Assembly: GCA_025456345.1 (NCBI GenBank)
Contig: JALOKU010000009.1
Coordinates: forward strand, 62,001 to 126,000
DNA: 64,000 nucleotides
Source: Vicinamibacterales bacterium
GTDB lineage: Bacteria > Acidobacteriota > Vicinamibacteria > Vicinamibacterales > JAKQTR01
Direction of reading: 5' to 3'
Positions 1 to 8,106 of the stretch are shown in pieces. The position numbers and the translations under genes are program-made. The notes beneath the pieces are model-generated. The model was not told the DNA's origin, made no database searches, and worked only from the letters and a program-made list of their open reading frames with translations. How positions within the stretch are numbered: position 1 is the first letter of the stretch; every line of letters starts with the position of its first letter.

Positions 1-1006
1 CCTCGTCGACGGCCCGCTCGGCGGAGTACGCAAAGGTGTGCGACGGCCGGTTGTGGCAGTCCACGCAGTCGAGTACGCGCCGCTCGCCCTTCAACGACGC
101 GGCGTCGGCGACACCATCGGCGAGGAACTCCGTGACGTTGCCCTTGCCATCGTCGAGCCTCACGTACGGAATGACCTGGCGCTTGTCGTCGGTCGCGATG
201 TACTCGATGCGGTTCTGCCGCGAGACGTGCCAGTGGATGCCGGTGGCGGACTTGTCGAGCCGGTTGACCCCGCCGATGTGCATCCGCAGCGTCGTCACCG
301 ATTCGGTGTTCGCCTCGTCGTCGGCGTACGTGCGGATGGTGCGGATCTTGTCGCCGTGGAACTTCTCCGGCCAGTGGCACTGCTCGCAGGTGTCGCGGGC
401 CGGGCGCAGGTCCGTGACCGGCGACGGGATCGGCCGCGAGTGCGTGTTGAAGGTGACGGCGTAGACCTGCCGGAGCCCCGACATCTTGGACTTGACGAAC
501 CAGCTGGCGCCCGGCCCGATGTGGCACTGCACGCACACCACGCGGGAGTGCGGGCTGTCCTGGTAGCCGGCCCATTGCGGTTCCATCACCTCGTGGCACA
601 GCTGGCCGCAGAACTGCGGAGAGTCCATGTACTCGATGCCGGCAAAGGCGGCCACCAGCACGATCAGGAGGTTCGCGATCGTGGACGCGAGGAAGATCGC
701 CGTGGCGCGGCGCTGGGTGACGTCGTTCAGGTCGATCTTCGGCCACGAGGGGCGCCAGGCGGTCAATCCGGCCGCATCGCGCCGGTGGGCCAGCCAGACC
801 CCGAGGGGCATGAGGACGAGGCCCGCGACGAACAGCCCGGGGAGAATCAGGAAGAACAGCATCCCCACGTACGGGTTGGCGTGCATGCCCGCCAGTTCGA
901 GGAGCAGGAACGCCAGGAAGAGGATGGCGCCGGTCGTGGTCAGCGCGGCCCCGAAGATCGTGATGGCGTTCTTGAACAGCGAGAAACGCGTGTGCGCTGG
1001 GCTCAT
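1..1006 (-). CDS. NapC/NirT-family multihaem cytochrome c (C-terminus beyond window)
   Basis: Membrane-anchored quinol-dehydrogenase type cytochrome that would pass electrons from the quinone pool to periplasmic carriers. I translated it directly from the ATG at 1006. The N-terminus has hydrophobic segments at about residues 11-40 and 46-70 and a third at about 100-120, followed by a haem site of the CX3CH form (CGQLCH) and then CVQCH, CEQCH and CVDCH sites, so at least four haems before the reading frame leaves the window. The CX3CH first site next to SPHSRV is typical of the NapC/NirT group. It lies 24 bp downstream of the cytochrome b gene and is probably the last gene of that operon. Its terminal reductase is not visible. 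The family call is firm; the partner is unknown. Confidence 0.88.
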   Translation of the reverse strand, partial: MSPAHTRFSLFKNAITIFGAALTTTGAILFLAFLLLELAGMHANPYVGMLFFLILPGLFVAGLVLMPLGVWLAHRRDAAGLTAWRPSWPKIDLNDVTQRRATAIFLASTIANLLIVLVAAFAGIEYMDSPQFCGQLCHEVMEPQWAGYQDSPHSRVVCVQCHIGPGASWFVKSKMSGLRQVYAVTFNTHSRPIPSPVTDLRPARDTCEQCHWPEKFHGDKIRTIRTYADDEANTESVTTLRMHIGGVNRLDKSATGIHWHVSRQNRIEYIATDDKRQVIPYVRLDDGKGNVTEFLADGVADAASLKGERRVLDCVDCHNRPSHTFAYSAERAVDE

Positions 1007-1030
1007 AGGATGGCGACCGTTCCCGGAACG

Positions 1031-1879
1031 CTAATTCAGGATCGCGAAGACAATCAAGGCGACCATCAGCAGGCCGAGGACGACGGCGATGCCGCCGGCC
1101 GTGCGGCCGAGGCGGTACACCCAGCGCGGCGCCGCCGCGCTGGCCAGATCGTCGATGCGACCCGTCCGCGTCAGGCGGGCGAACTCCTCCGGGCGCTCCT
1201 CCTCCATTTCCTTCAGCGTCACGCGGCCCGTGAACATCACCGAGTCCATCGGGAACTTCTCCGGCCTGAGGTGCCCGGTGAAGAAGTGGAACGTGAAGAT
1301 GAACACGACGGCGAGCAGCGCTTCTTCGCCGTGGACGAGCGCGGCGATGTTGAAGACCCAGCCCGGCACCACGTGCGCGAACGTCTCGGGCAGCCAGAGG
1401 ATGAGGCCGGAGCCGCCGATGATCCCCATCCCCCAGAAGACCGCCCAGTAGTCGAACTTCTCCCAGTAAGTAAAGTGATCGAAGCGCGGGTGCGGGCCAG
1501 CGCCCACGAACCAGCGGATGTGGGCGATCATTTCGAAGAAGTCGCGCGGCTGGGGCACCATCGAGTTCGGCCCCCACAGGATGCCGAGGTCCTTCTGGCC
1601 GAACAGCCGGCGGAAGATCCGGCTCAGGTGAAGCACGAACACGGTGATCATCACCACGGCACAGATGCGGTGGACAATCCCCGCGCTGCGGAACCCGCCG
1701 AAGAACCGTACGAGCGTCGCCGCCCACTCCTGGTGGCTGAACAGCAGCGGCAGGCCGGTGAAGGCCAGTCCCAGGAAGCTGAACATCAGGAATCCGTGCA
1801 GGAGCCGCTCTTCCCGGCCGAACCTCCGGTAGTGCGTATGGGCGGCCAATCGGCCGCCCTCCGGGACCTCCACGTTCAT
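1031..1879 (-). CDS. b561-like membrane cytochrome b subunit
   Basis: Integral-membrane dihaem cytochrome b of the formate dehydrogenase gamma / thiosulfate reductase type, expected to exchange electrons between quinone and periplasmic haem proteins. About 282 residues from the ATG at 1879, which overlaps the stop of the eleven-haem cytochrome gene by 4 bp (ATGA) and so is probably translationally coupled to it. The reading frame extends further upstream, but the coupled ATG begins a normal N-terminus. Four to five membrane helices are visible, with candidate haem-ligand histidines in HRICAV, VLHLSR, VHGEEA and FHFFTGH. The last helix is at the extreme C-terminus (GGIAVVLGLLMVALIVFAI). Confidence 0.85.
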   Translation of the reverse strand: MNVEVPEGGRLAAHTHYRRFGREERLLHGFLMFSFLGLAFTGLPLLFSHQEWAATLVRFFGGFRSAGIVHRICAVVMITVFVLHLSRIFRRLFGQKDLGILWGPNSMVPQPRDFFEMIAHIRWFVGAGPHPRFDHFTYWEKFDYWAVFWGMGIIGGSGLILWLPETFAHVVPGWVFNIAALVHGEEALLAVVFIFTFHFFTGHLRPEKFPMDSVMFTGRVTLKEMEEERPEEFARLTRTGRIDDLASAAAPRWVYRLGRTAGGIAVVLGLLMVALIVFAILN

Positions 1880-3150
1880 TCGCCGTCCTCCGTCGCGTCG
1901 TCGTTCCTGGGGCGGCGCCATGCCCCGGCCGCCTTGAGCTGCACACTCCGCCCGAGCCACAGCACCGTGAGCAGGCCGAAGAACGAGAACACGCCCACCA
2001 GGAGCATCTTCATGAACTGGGCGGTGTAGAAGAGCGTCGGGTTCCGCTCGCGGTTCTCCGGGTCGGCGTGCGGGTCGAACTCGGCGAAGCTCGGCGTGGC
2101 GCCCTCATGGCACTGCTGGCACGTGGCCACACGCTTGGCGTCCGACACCATCGAGCGCGGGTCCGCCTTCGGGAACACGTTGTGCGCGCCATGGCAATCC
2201 GCGCACGAGGCGACGCGGGCGTACCCGAGCGCCGTGACCTGGCCGTGAAACGTGTCGCGGTAGGTCTCGAGGGAATGCTCGTGGCACGTCCCGCATTCCG
2301 TGATGACCTCGAGTTTCCATCCCTCCACGTCGGACCGGCGGATCTCGTGCGCCGTGTGGCAATTCGTGCAGACCGGCGCGAGGGGGCTACCCTTGGCGAC
2401 CTGCGTCCCGTGCACGCTCTCCCAGTACTCGCGTCCGATGCCCTCGTGGCAGCTGCTGCACATGCCGGGAATCGTGGTGCGGAAGACCTTGCTCGCCGGG
2501 TCCGACTTGCGGCGGATGTCGTGGCTGCCGTGGCAGTCGGTGCACGTGGGCGCAACGCTCAAACCGCTCTTGATGAGGGCCTTCCCGTGGATGCTGTCCT
2601 TGAAGAGATCGACGACATTGCCGATGCCGATCTGGCCGCGCTTGATGATCTCTTCGTCACCGTGGCACCGGCCGCACGTGTCGAGCAGCCGCGCATGGTG
2701 GGTGCGCGATCCCGGGTCCGCCGACGGCCTGATGTCGTGGCTGCCGTGGCAATCCGCGCAGGCGGCCGCCGAGAGATTGCCGCCCGACCGCCGCGCCTGC
2801 GCATGTACGCCCGAGTCGTACGCGGCGACGGCCTTCTCATGGCAGGTCCCGCACTGCGCGGGCTTCAGCTTCTCGGCGTGGGGAAACTCGGCGAGCGTCG
2901 CCAGGTCCGTGTGACAGTCCACGCACGCCAGGCCGCCCATCCCGTGGATGGACTCTGCGAAGGTCTCGGGCTTGACCGCCACCGGCCGGCCGTCGGCGCG
3001 CACAGCACCGGCGTCGCTGTGGCACGCCAGGCAGTCGTCATTACTGGGAGGCTTCGGCGCGGCCGCCTTTTGCGGCGACGCCGCCGCGAATGAAACGGCG
3101 ACGCCCAGCACGAGCGCAACACGGCAGCAGAGGAGGCTCACACGTATCAT
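1876..3150 (-). CDS. undecahaem cytochrome c with C-terminal membrane anchor
   Basis: Exported electron carrier. From the ATG at 3150 it begins with a signal peptide (MIRVSLLCC then a hydrophobic core ending near SFAAASPQ). Eleven CXXCH sites are visible in order: CLACH, CVDCH, CGTCH, CADCH, CGRCH, CTDCH, CSSCH, CTNCH, CGTCH, CADCH, CQQCH. Several are followed by G(S/A)H(D/N) and regular spacing, a repeat pattern that suggests internal duplication. A hydrophobic segment near residue 400 (MLLVGVFSFFGLLTVLWLG) anchors the C-terminus. The reading frame continues upstream of 3150 but without a signal peptide there. It probably forms a membrane complex with the coupled cytochrome b; the substrate or terminal acceptor cannot be read from the sequence. 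Confidence 0.88.
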   Translation of the reverse strand: MIRVSLLCCRVALVLGVAVSFAAASPQKAAAPKPPSNDDCLACHSDAGAVRADGRPVAVKPETFAESIHGMGGLACVDCHTDLATLAEFPHAEKLKPAQCGTCHEKAVAAYDSGVHAQARRSGGNLSAAACADCHGSHDIRPSADPGSRTHHARLLDTCGRCHGDEEIIKRGQIGIGNVVDLFKDSIHGKALIKSGLSVAPTCTDCHGSHDIRRKSDPASKVFRTTIPGMCSSCHEGIGREYWESVHGTQVAKGSPLAPVCTNCHTAHEIRRSDVEGWKLEVITECGTCHEHSLETYRDTFHGQVTALGYARVASCADCHGAHNVFPKADPRSMVSDAKRVATCQQCHEGATPSFAEFDPHADPENRERNPTLFYTAQFMKMLLVGVFSFFGLLTVLWLGRSVQLKAAGAWRRPRNDDATEDGE

Positions 3151-3243
3151 GGAAATGCCAGACACACGCAGGTTCTGAGGACTGGCCTCACCAGTTGCGT
3201 GCGGCGGCCCGCTCAGGCCGCCCGCACGGATCATGACACCGCC

Positions 3244-3459
3244 CTACAGCACGATATCACGCGGCGGCTGGCCGGCCCGCTCATCGCGCGCGTCGTACTT
3301 CTGGCAATCGACGCAGCGGTCGAGTGCGCCGGCGCCGGTCCGCTGCCGCTCAGCCAGGCAGACCCACTGCGCCATCCAGTCTTCCATCCACATCGGCGAC
3401 GGCGTGGCCGGGCGGAACTCGCTCCAGCGGCACGTCCACGGCATCCGTTCGGTGTTCAT
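3244..3459 (-). CDS. small conserved-looking Cys/Trp-rich protein, unknown function
   Basis: A 71-residue reading frame I think is real: the ATG at 3459 is preceded by AAGGAG at an ideal distance, and the composition (six Trp, four Cys, including a CVDC pair near residue 50) is unlike a random GC-rich frame. The cysteines (MPWTCRW, WVC, CVDC) could bind a metal. It is upstream of, and co-oriented with, the eleven-haem cytochrome gene (about 90 bp gap), so it may be the first gene of that operon. I do not recognise a named family. Confidence 0.6.
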   Translation of the reverse strand: MNTERMPWTCRWSEFRPATPSPMWMEDWMAQWVCLAERQRTGAGALDRCVDCQKYDARDERAGQPPRDIVL

Positions 3460-3880
3460 GGCACTCCTTCGGGCGGCGCTGACAGGCGCCGCATCAGCGG
3501 CCCCTGGCCGGGGCCGCTCCCTCTCGTCTATCGCAACTGATCTGCCGCTCGGAAGATTCGCCCTGTGGATTCAGGGTCTGGAAGGATGATAAAGAGCAGG
3601 TCGTCACAGTCGGCCGTTTCATGGGCTGACCGACCGCGGTGGGTTCTAGAGGTGTCGTATGTGCGAGCCTCCCGAGCGGCCAGATCGTTGCGTTTGAGAG
3701 CTTGTCATCTACACCACGGGCCGGTCTTCGAATCGTTGTGGCCCATGCGCCGATATTAAATGCAAATTTGATACCAACACGAAAGGCCAGCAAAATCAAC
3801 GCGCGCGCTCCGGCCGCTGGCGCGCCCTCGGCACAATTCGCGTTGCGCGCCGACATCGCTGCCGAAATTCCGCCACCTGA
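3460..3880. other. 420-bp non-coding leader region of the cytochrome operon, with hairpin
   Basis: No convincing gene on either strand. It contains a perfect 9-bp stem with a 5-nt loop at 3496-3518 (AGCGGCCCC / GGGGCCGCT) about 40 bp upstream of the small gene that starts at 3459, and an AT-rich patch at about 3755-3780 that stands out from its surroundings and is the best place for a promoter reading leftwards. No U-tract follows the hairpin, so it looks like a leader structure more than an intrinsic terminator. Confidence 0.4.
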
Positions 3881-4123
3881 CTACTCCGGTGGCGGCTTCA
3901 TCAGAATCCGGAACTCCGAACCCTGTTGCCGCTGGTCGGCAATGAAGCAGGTCTGAGCGCAATGCACCGACGCGCAGAAATTCACCTCGGGCTGGCACGC
4001 GGTGACATCGACCCACTCGTCCGCCAGGCCGACGATGGCGTTTGCCGCGCCGGCCACCTGATCTGGTGTCGCCCCGGGGAATCGCTTGTGAAGAACGGCC
4101 AGGACTCGCTCTCGGTCAATCAT
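3881..4123 (-). CDS. small Cys-rich protein, unknown function
   Basis: An 80-residue frame starting MIDRERVLAVLHKRFPG, with a regular amphipathic N-terminal half (a helical repeat around DQVAGAANAIVGLADEW) and a C-terminal half with four cysteines spaced C-X6-C-X4-C-X3-C, a possible metal or cluster site. It sits 82 bp downstream of the radical SAM gene on the same strand, so they may be cotranscribed. No strong Shine-Dalgarno sequence is visible and no family is recognised; the protein-like composition is the main evidence. Confidence 0.55.
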   Translation of the reverse strand: MIDRERVLAVLHKRFPGATPDQVAGAANAIVGLADEWVDVTACQPEVNFCASVHCAQTCFIADQRQQGSEFRILMKPPPE

Positions 4124-4205
4124 GCAGGTATTCCGTCACCTGCGAACGACACGAGCAAGAGGAATGCCAAACCCGGATGGCCTCGAGAATATGCAGGAAT
4201 CCTGC

Positions 4206-5489
4206 TCAGGCCGCGGCCGAGTCGTCGCGGGAGGATGGCCCGACCGGCGCTCCGCCGCCAGGAACGCCGGGAATTCGTCGCGACCGCGCCCGCCGCCGCC
4301 AGGCAAACAGCGGCGCGGCCGCCACCCGCGCCGTCCGCCGGTAGGCCTCATAAGCCCAGAAGGCTCCGTCTCTCGGCGCCAGCAGCGCGGCATCATCAGG
4401 GTTCACGACGATGCTGACCTCGATGTTCGGCGCCGCGCCGATGGGAATCCAGTTCTTCCGGCAGGCCTCGTAGACGTGCAGCATCACCGCGCGCATCTCG
4501 TCGTACTTGGGTGGCGGCCACGACTCCATGTCGGCGCCGACGGTGGGCCGGAAGACGCAGACGGTCGGAAAGGCGCCGAGGCCCGCGATGTAGTCGATGG
4601 CGGCGATGGTGTCCTCGACGGGCTCGATGCCCGCGATGATTTCCCCCGACACGGCCCCCTTCGGCATGCGCTTCGCGCAATACTCCATCGCCTCGAGGAA
4701 CAGCGTCTGGCCGAGCATCTTCTCCTTGCCGGGGCAGATCTCGGCGAAGTACTTCGGGTTCCAGAACTCGAGGCAGAACGACAGGTGGTCGACGCCCAGA
4801 TCGATCAGGCGGTCGTAGCGGCTGAAGTCCTTCTCGGGCGCCAACTGCACACCGGTCAGCATCCCCACGTCCTCTTTGATCGCGCGGATGTAGGGCTCGG
4901 TGAACTGGATGCCGCGGCTGCCCTGGAAGCCGCCGTTCAGGTGCACGAAGGTGACGCCCGACTCTTCTTTCGCCGCCCAGCAGGTCTCGACAACGTCCGA
5001 CACCGCCTTGTCGGCCGACTCGCTCTCCCCCACGTTCTCGCCGGTCGTGCAGTAGCGGCAATTGAGGGCGGGGCTGTAGTTCCAGAACGTGCAGACGAGG
5101 TTGACGTAGATCCCGAGGTACGTGCCCTGCAGCACGCCGATGTGGTTCATCGCGATGTCGCGCGACGTTTGCCGGCTGTACCACTCCGGCTCCTTCGGCA
5201 CGCCCACCGTATAGCGGTCCTTCGTCTGCTCGTTGGTCAGCGCGTAGCCGGCGGCCGGCGAACCCGAGAGGACGTACGGCGACCGCCGCGCGAACGACTC
5301 GACCACGGGCACGTTGACCCAGACCTCGGGCTTCATCCACGAGCCGGTCGGAATGGTGATCTCAAGGCCGGACCCGAGGCCGGCGCGGGTCCGCGAGATG
5401 CCCCGCGCCCCCTCGAGCGACACGTCGGCGGGAATCCTCATGCCGCGGCAGAAGAGGTCGATCTCGAGTTCGCACGCGTTGAGCGCCAT
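4206..5489 (-). CDS. radical SAM protein with CX10CX2C cluster motif
   Basis: Predicted cytoplasmic radical S-adenosylmethionine enzyme of 427 residues. The cluster-binding cysteines appear to be C133, C144 and C147 (VCTFWN...LNCRYCTTG). This is the right local context (hydrophobic strand before, CRYC, then a Gly-containing turn), but the first gap is ten residues where the usual motif has three. Downstream are the expected barrel features: HLNGGF, LAPEKDFSRYD, a conserved GEIIAGIEP motif and FRPTVGADM. The last 45 residues are Arg/Gly/Pro-rich and look disordered. It diverges from the nos/bc operon across a perfect palindrome at 5535-5552 and has two small Cys proteins downstream. The substrate is unknown. 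Radical SAM assignment is likely but rests on fold-like context and the unusual motif. Confidence 0.75.
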   Translation of the reverse strand: MALNACELEIDLFCRGMRIPADVSLEGARGISRTRAGLGSGLEITIPTGSWMKPEVWVNVPVVESFARRSPYVLSGSPAAGYALTNEQTKDRYTVGVPKEPEWYSRQTSRDIAMNHIGVLQGTYLGIYVNLVCTFWNYSPALNCRYCTTGENVGESESADKAVSDVVETCWAAKEESGVTFVHLNGGFQGSRGIQFTEPYIRAIKEDVGMLTGVQLAPEKDFSRYDRLIDLGVDHLSFCLEFWNPKYFAEICPGKEKMLGQTLFLEAMEYCAKRMPKGAVSGEIIAGIEPVEDTIAAIDYIAGLGAFPTVCVFRPTVGADMESWPPPKYDEMRAVMLHVYEACRKNWIPIGAAPNIEVSIVVNPDDAALLAPRDGAFWAYEAYRRTARVAAAPLFAWRRRARSRRIPGVPGGGAPVGPSSRDDSAAA

Positions 5490-5534
5490 ATGCGGCTCAT
5501 TATGGATCAGGCGCGGCGCGTGAACCAGCGCGCG

Positions 5535-5552
5535 CTATGACGGCCGTCATAG
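5535..5552. promoter_or_regulatory. perfect 18-bp palindrome, candidate operator in a divergent promoter region
   Basis: CTATGACGGCCGTCATAG is its own reverse complement over all 18 bases. It is centred between the radical SAM gene (starts 5489, leftward) and the flavoprotein gene (starts 5596, rightward). The half-site TATGAC resembles a Crp/Fnr-class half-site in size and symmetry but matches neither FNR (TTGAT) nor CRP (TGTGA) consensus. A Crp/Fnr regulator is encoded at 19354, which makes it the first candidate to bind here. Function is inferred from symmetry and position. Confidence 0.5.
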
Positions 5553-5595
5553 GACGCGGCGGCCAGACAGCGGATGCTTCCCTCGCGAGGCCCCC

Positions 5596-7578
5596 ATGCC
5601 CATTTCCGTACGGCTGCCGGACATCGATCACTGGAAGGCCCAGGTGAAGTGCCAGGCCGGCTGCCCCGTGTCGACCGACGCCGGCCGTTACGTGCAACTG
5701 ATCGCCGAGGGCCGGCACGAAGACGCCTTCCTCGTTGCCCGAGGCCCGAATCCCTTCGCCTCCATCTGCGGGCGTGTGTGCGCAGCGCCCTGCGAGGACG
5801 CCTGCCGCAGGGCGGCCATCGACGCACCGGTCTCCATACGCGCGCTGAAGCGCTTCGTCACCGAGCAGTACGGCGTCGAGTCCACGCGGCCCGACACCCA
5901 GGATCGGCTGGCGGCGACGGCGATCGAAGAAGGCAACCGTTACGCCGGGCACATGCCCCTAACGCTTCACCGCACCCTCCCGCCCACAGCGCGCGAAAAT
6001 CGGAAAAAAGTCGCTGTGATCGGTGCCGGCCCGGCCGGCATGGCGGCCGCCCATGACCTGGCCCTTCTGGGCTACAGCGTGACGGTGTTCGAAGCGGCGG
6101 CGGAACCCGGCGGCATGGTGCGGTTCGGAATCCCGGAGTACCGGCTTCCCCGCTCGGTCATCAGGTCGGAGATCGACAAGATCACGGCCCTCGGCATCGA
6201 TCTCCGACTCGGCACGCCGCTCACCGCCGAGTTCGGCCTCTCGGATCTCCGCCGCCAGGGCTTCGAGTCCGTGTTTCTGTCGGTCGGGGTCGCCAAGGGA
6301 CGCGACCTTCAGATGCCAGGCGTCGAACTCGATGGCGTCGTGAAGGCGGTGGACTACCTGCTGAACATCAACCGCGGCTACCGCGTGCAGCTGGGACGGC
6401 GCGTCGTCGTCATCGGGGGCGGGTTTGTCGCCTTCGACGCCGCCCGCACGGCGCTGCGCGAGTACGCCGCCGACGCCGACGGCGAACGCGCCGAACTGGC
6501 GGCAGAATCCGACGCACGGGTGAAGGAGGCCTTCGATTCGGCGCGATCGGCCATCCGGTCCGGTGCGCGTGACGTCACCATCGTCTCCCTTGAGAACTTC
6601 GAGGAAATGCCGGTTCTGCGCACGACGCAGGGCCACGAGGAGTTCGAAGAAGCCCGGAAGGAAGGCATCACGTTCCTGCCGCGCCGAGGCCCGTTCCGGT
6701 TCGTCGGAAACGGTACGCTGTCGGCGATCGAGTTGCGCGCCGTCACCTCGGTGTTCGACGCCAGCGGCCGCTTCGCCCCGACCTACGACGACGATGACGT
6801 GGTGACGATTGAAGCCGACGCGTGCGTCCTGGCGATCGGCCAACGCGCGGACCTTTCTTTTCTGAAGCCCGAGGACGGCGTGGCGCTGACACCAATGGGC
6901 ACGATCCGCATCGACCCGTCGACGCTGGCCACCTCGGCCCCGGGCGTGTTCGCGGGCGGCGATGTCGCGTTCGGGCCCCGGAATCTGATCGAGGCTGTCG
7001 CCAACGGCAAGCGCGCGGCCCGCTCGATTCACGACTACCTCGGGCCGGGCGGCGGACGCACCGAGCAGCGCCTCGACATCGAGAAGCTGCCGACCGCGCG
7101 GTATCGCATGATCGCCGGGTTCGAGCGCTTCGACCGACAGGCTCCGCCCACGCTGGATCTGGGGCGCCGCACGGGCATCGCCGAGGTCGAAACGGGATAT
7201 GGCCCCGCCGACGCGATTGAGCAGGCGGCGCGGTGCCTCGTCTGCCACGTGCAGACGATTTACGACCCGGAACTGTGCGTCCTCTGCAACCGCTGCGTCG
7301 ACATCTGCCCCGAGCACTGCCTGGCCATCGTCCCGTTCGAGGCGCTCGACCTGGACGCGACAACGCGCCAGTCGCTGGTCGAGCGGGCCGGCGCCTCCAG
7401 CCTTCCTCTGTCGGCCATGGTGAAAGACGATGAGCGGTGCATTCGCTGCGGGTTGTGCGCCATCCGCTGCCCGACCGACGCGATGACGATGGAGAAGTTC
7501 ACAATCACGGAACGCCTCGTGCCGTCCGGTCCGCACCCGCCCGATGCCGGTGCGCCAACGCAGGTGGGAACGAAATGA
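5596..7578 (+). CDS. GltD-like FAD/NAD(P) oxidoreductase with N- and C-terminal [4Fe-4S] domains
   Basis: 660-residue flavoprotein of the glutamate synthase small-subunit family. The N-terminal cluster domain shows C19 and C23, then C58, C62, C66 and C70. The FAD-binding motif is VIGAGPAG near residue 140, and a second dinucleotide site VVVIGGG lies near 270. The C-terminal GGD motif (FAGGDVAFGP) is typical of the fold. The last 110 residues hold a bacterial ferredoxin domain with two cluster motifs, CVLCNRCVDIC and CIRCGLCAIRC. The stop overlaps the Rieske start by 4 bp. There is no gltB partner nearby, so it is probably not glutamate synthase; its position suggests it feeds or withdraws electrons at the bc-like complex encoded next. 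The NAD(P)H-linked role is inference. Confidence 0.85.
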   Translation: MPISVRLPDIDHWKAQVKCQAGCPVSTDAGRYVQLIAEGRHEDAFLVARGPNPFASICGRVCAAPCEDACRRAAIDAPVSIRALKRFVTEQYGVESTRPDTQDRLAATAIEEGNRYAGHMPLTLHRTLPPTARENRKKVAVIGAGPAGMAAAHDLALLGYSVTVFEAAAEPGGMVRFGIPEYRLPRSVIRSEIDKITALGIDLRLGTPLTAEFGLSDLRRQGFESVFLSVGVAKGRDLQMPGVELDGVVKAVDYLLNINRGYRVQLGRRVVVIGGGFVAFDAARTALREYAADADGERAELAAESDARVKEAFDSARSAIRSGARDVTIVSLENFEEMPVLRTTQGHEEFEEARKEGITFLPRRGPFRFVGNGTLSAIELRAVTSVFDASGRFAPTYDDDDVVTIEADACVLAIGQRADLSFLKPEDGVALTPMGTIRIDPSTLATSAPGVFAGGDVAFGPRNLIEAVANGKRAARSIHDYLGPGGGRTEQRLDIEKLPTARYRMIAGFERFDRQAPPTLDLGRRTGIAEVETGYGPADAIEQAARCLVCHVQTIYDPELCVLCNRCVDICPEHCLAIVPFEALDLDATTRQSLVERAGASSLPLSAMVKDDERCIRCGLCAIRCPTDAMTMEKFTITERLVPSGPHPPDAGAPTQVGTK

Positions 7579-8096
7579 GCGACGCCAAACAGCCCCAGAA
7601 CACCGACCGGCGCGACTTCTTGCTGAAGCTCGGCGCGGGCGCCGGATTCGTTGCGATTACGGCCCAAGCGGGCGCGTCGCTGCGTTCGCTGGTCCCGAAC
7701 GTCACCTACGACGCTCCCACGACCGTGAAGGTCGGGCCTCCCGGAGAGTTCCCGGACGGCTTGAAATTCCTCCCCGACCAACGCCTGTTCGTGTTCCGGA
7801 ACGGCAAGACGTTTCATGCCATCTCCGCCGTGTGCACGCACCTCGGTTGCACCGTCCGCGCGGAGGCGCTGTCCCGCGCGGAGGAGCAGACGATTGACGG
7901 CCAGCCGTTGCGCCTGACTCACCGCTTCATGTGCCCGTGCCACGGATCGCGATACGGCGGCGACGGGACGAATGTCTCGGGCCCTGCGCCGAAGCCGCTC
8001 GCCTGGTACCGGTTGTCGGTCTCTCCCGACGACGGTCAGCTCGTGGCGGACCTCGCGGACGAAGTCGACCACAGCTTCCGCTTGACGCTGCCTTGA
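7575..8096 (+). CDS. Rieske [2Fe-2S] protein of a bc-type complex
   Basis: 173 residues from the ATG at 7575 (ATGA overlap with the flavoprotein gene). The N-terminus is a Tat signal/anchor: DRRDFLLKLG followed by a hydrophobic helix. The cluster motifs are C87-T-H89-L-G-C92 and C120-P-C122-H123-G-S, giving two Cys and two His ligands plus the Cys92/Cys122 disulfide pair. The stretch between the two motifs (27 residues) is longer than the usual 15-17 and contains a charged insertion. It should transfer electrons from quinol, via cytochrome b, to the cytochrome c encoded downstream. Confidence 0.92.
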   Translation: MSDAKQPQNTDRRDFLLKLGAGAGFVAITAQAGASLRSLVPNVTYDAPTTVKVGPPGEFPDGLKFLPDQRLFVFRNGKTFHAISAVCTHLGCTVRAEALSRAEEQTIDGQPLRLTHRFMCPCHGSRYGGDGTNVSGPAPKPLAWYRLSVSPDDGQLVADLADEVDHSFRLTLP

Positions 8097-8106
8097 GGTA
8101 CCGACC

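Noticed and set aside
38..2029. 663-codon plus-strand frame over the cytochrome genes
   Set aside because: Overlaps two well-supported minus-strand cytochrome genes and contains no recognisable motif.
3494..3856. 120-codon minus-strand frame in the cytochrome leader region
   Set aside because: No RBS, irregular composition, and it spans the AT-rich patch and hairpin; more likely untranslated.
5596..7578. Glutamate synthase small subunit (gltD)
   Set aside because: Sequence is GltD-like, but no gltB is present, it has an extra C-terminal ferredoxin domain and it is coupled to a Rieske gene.
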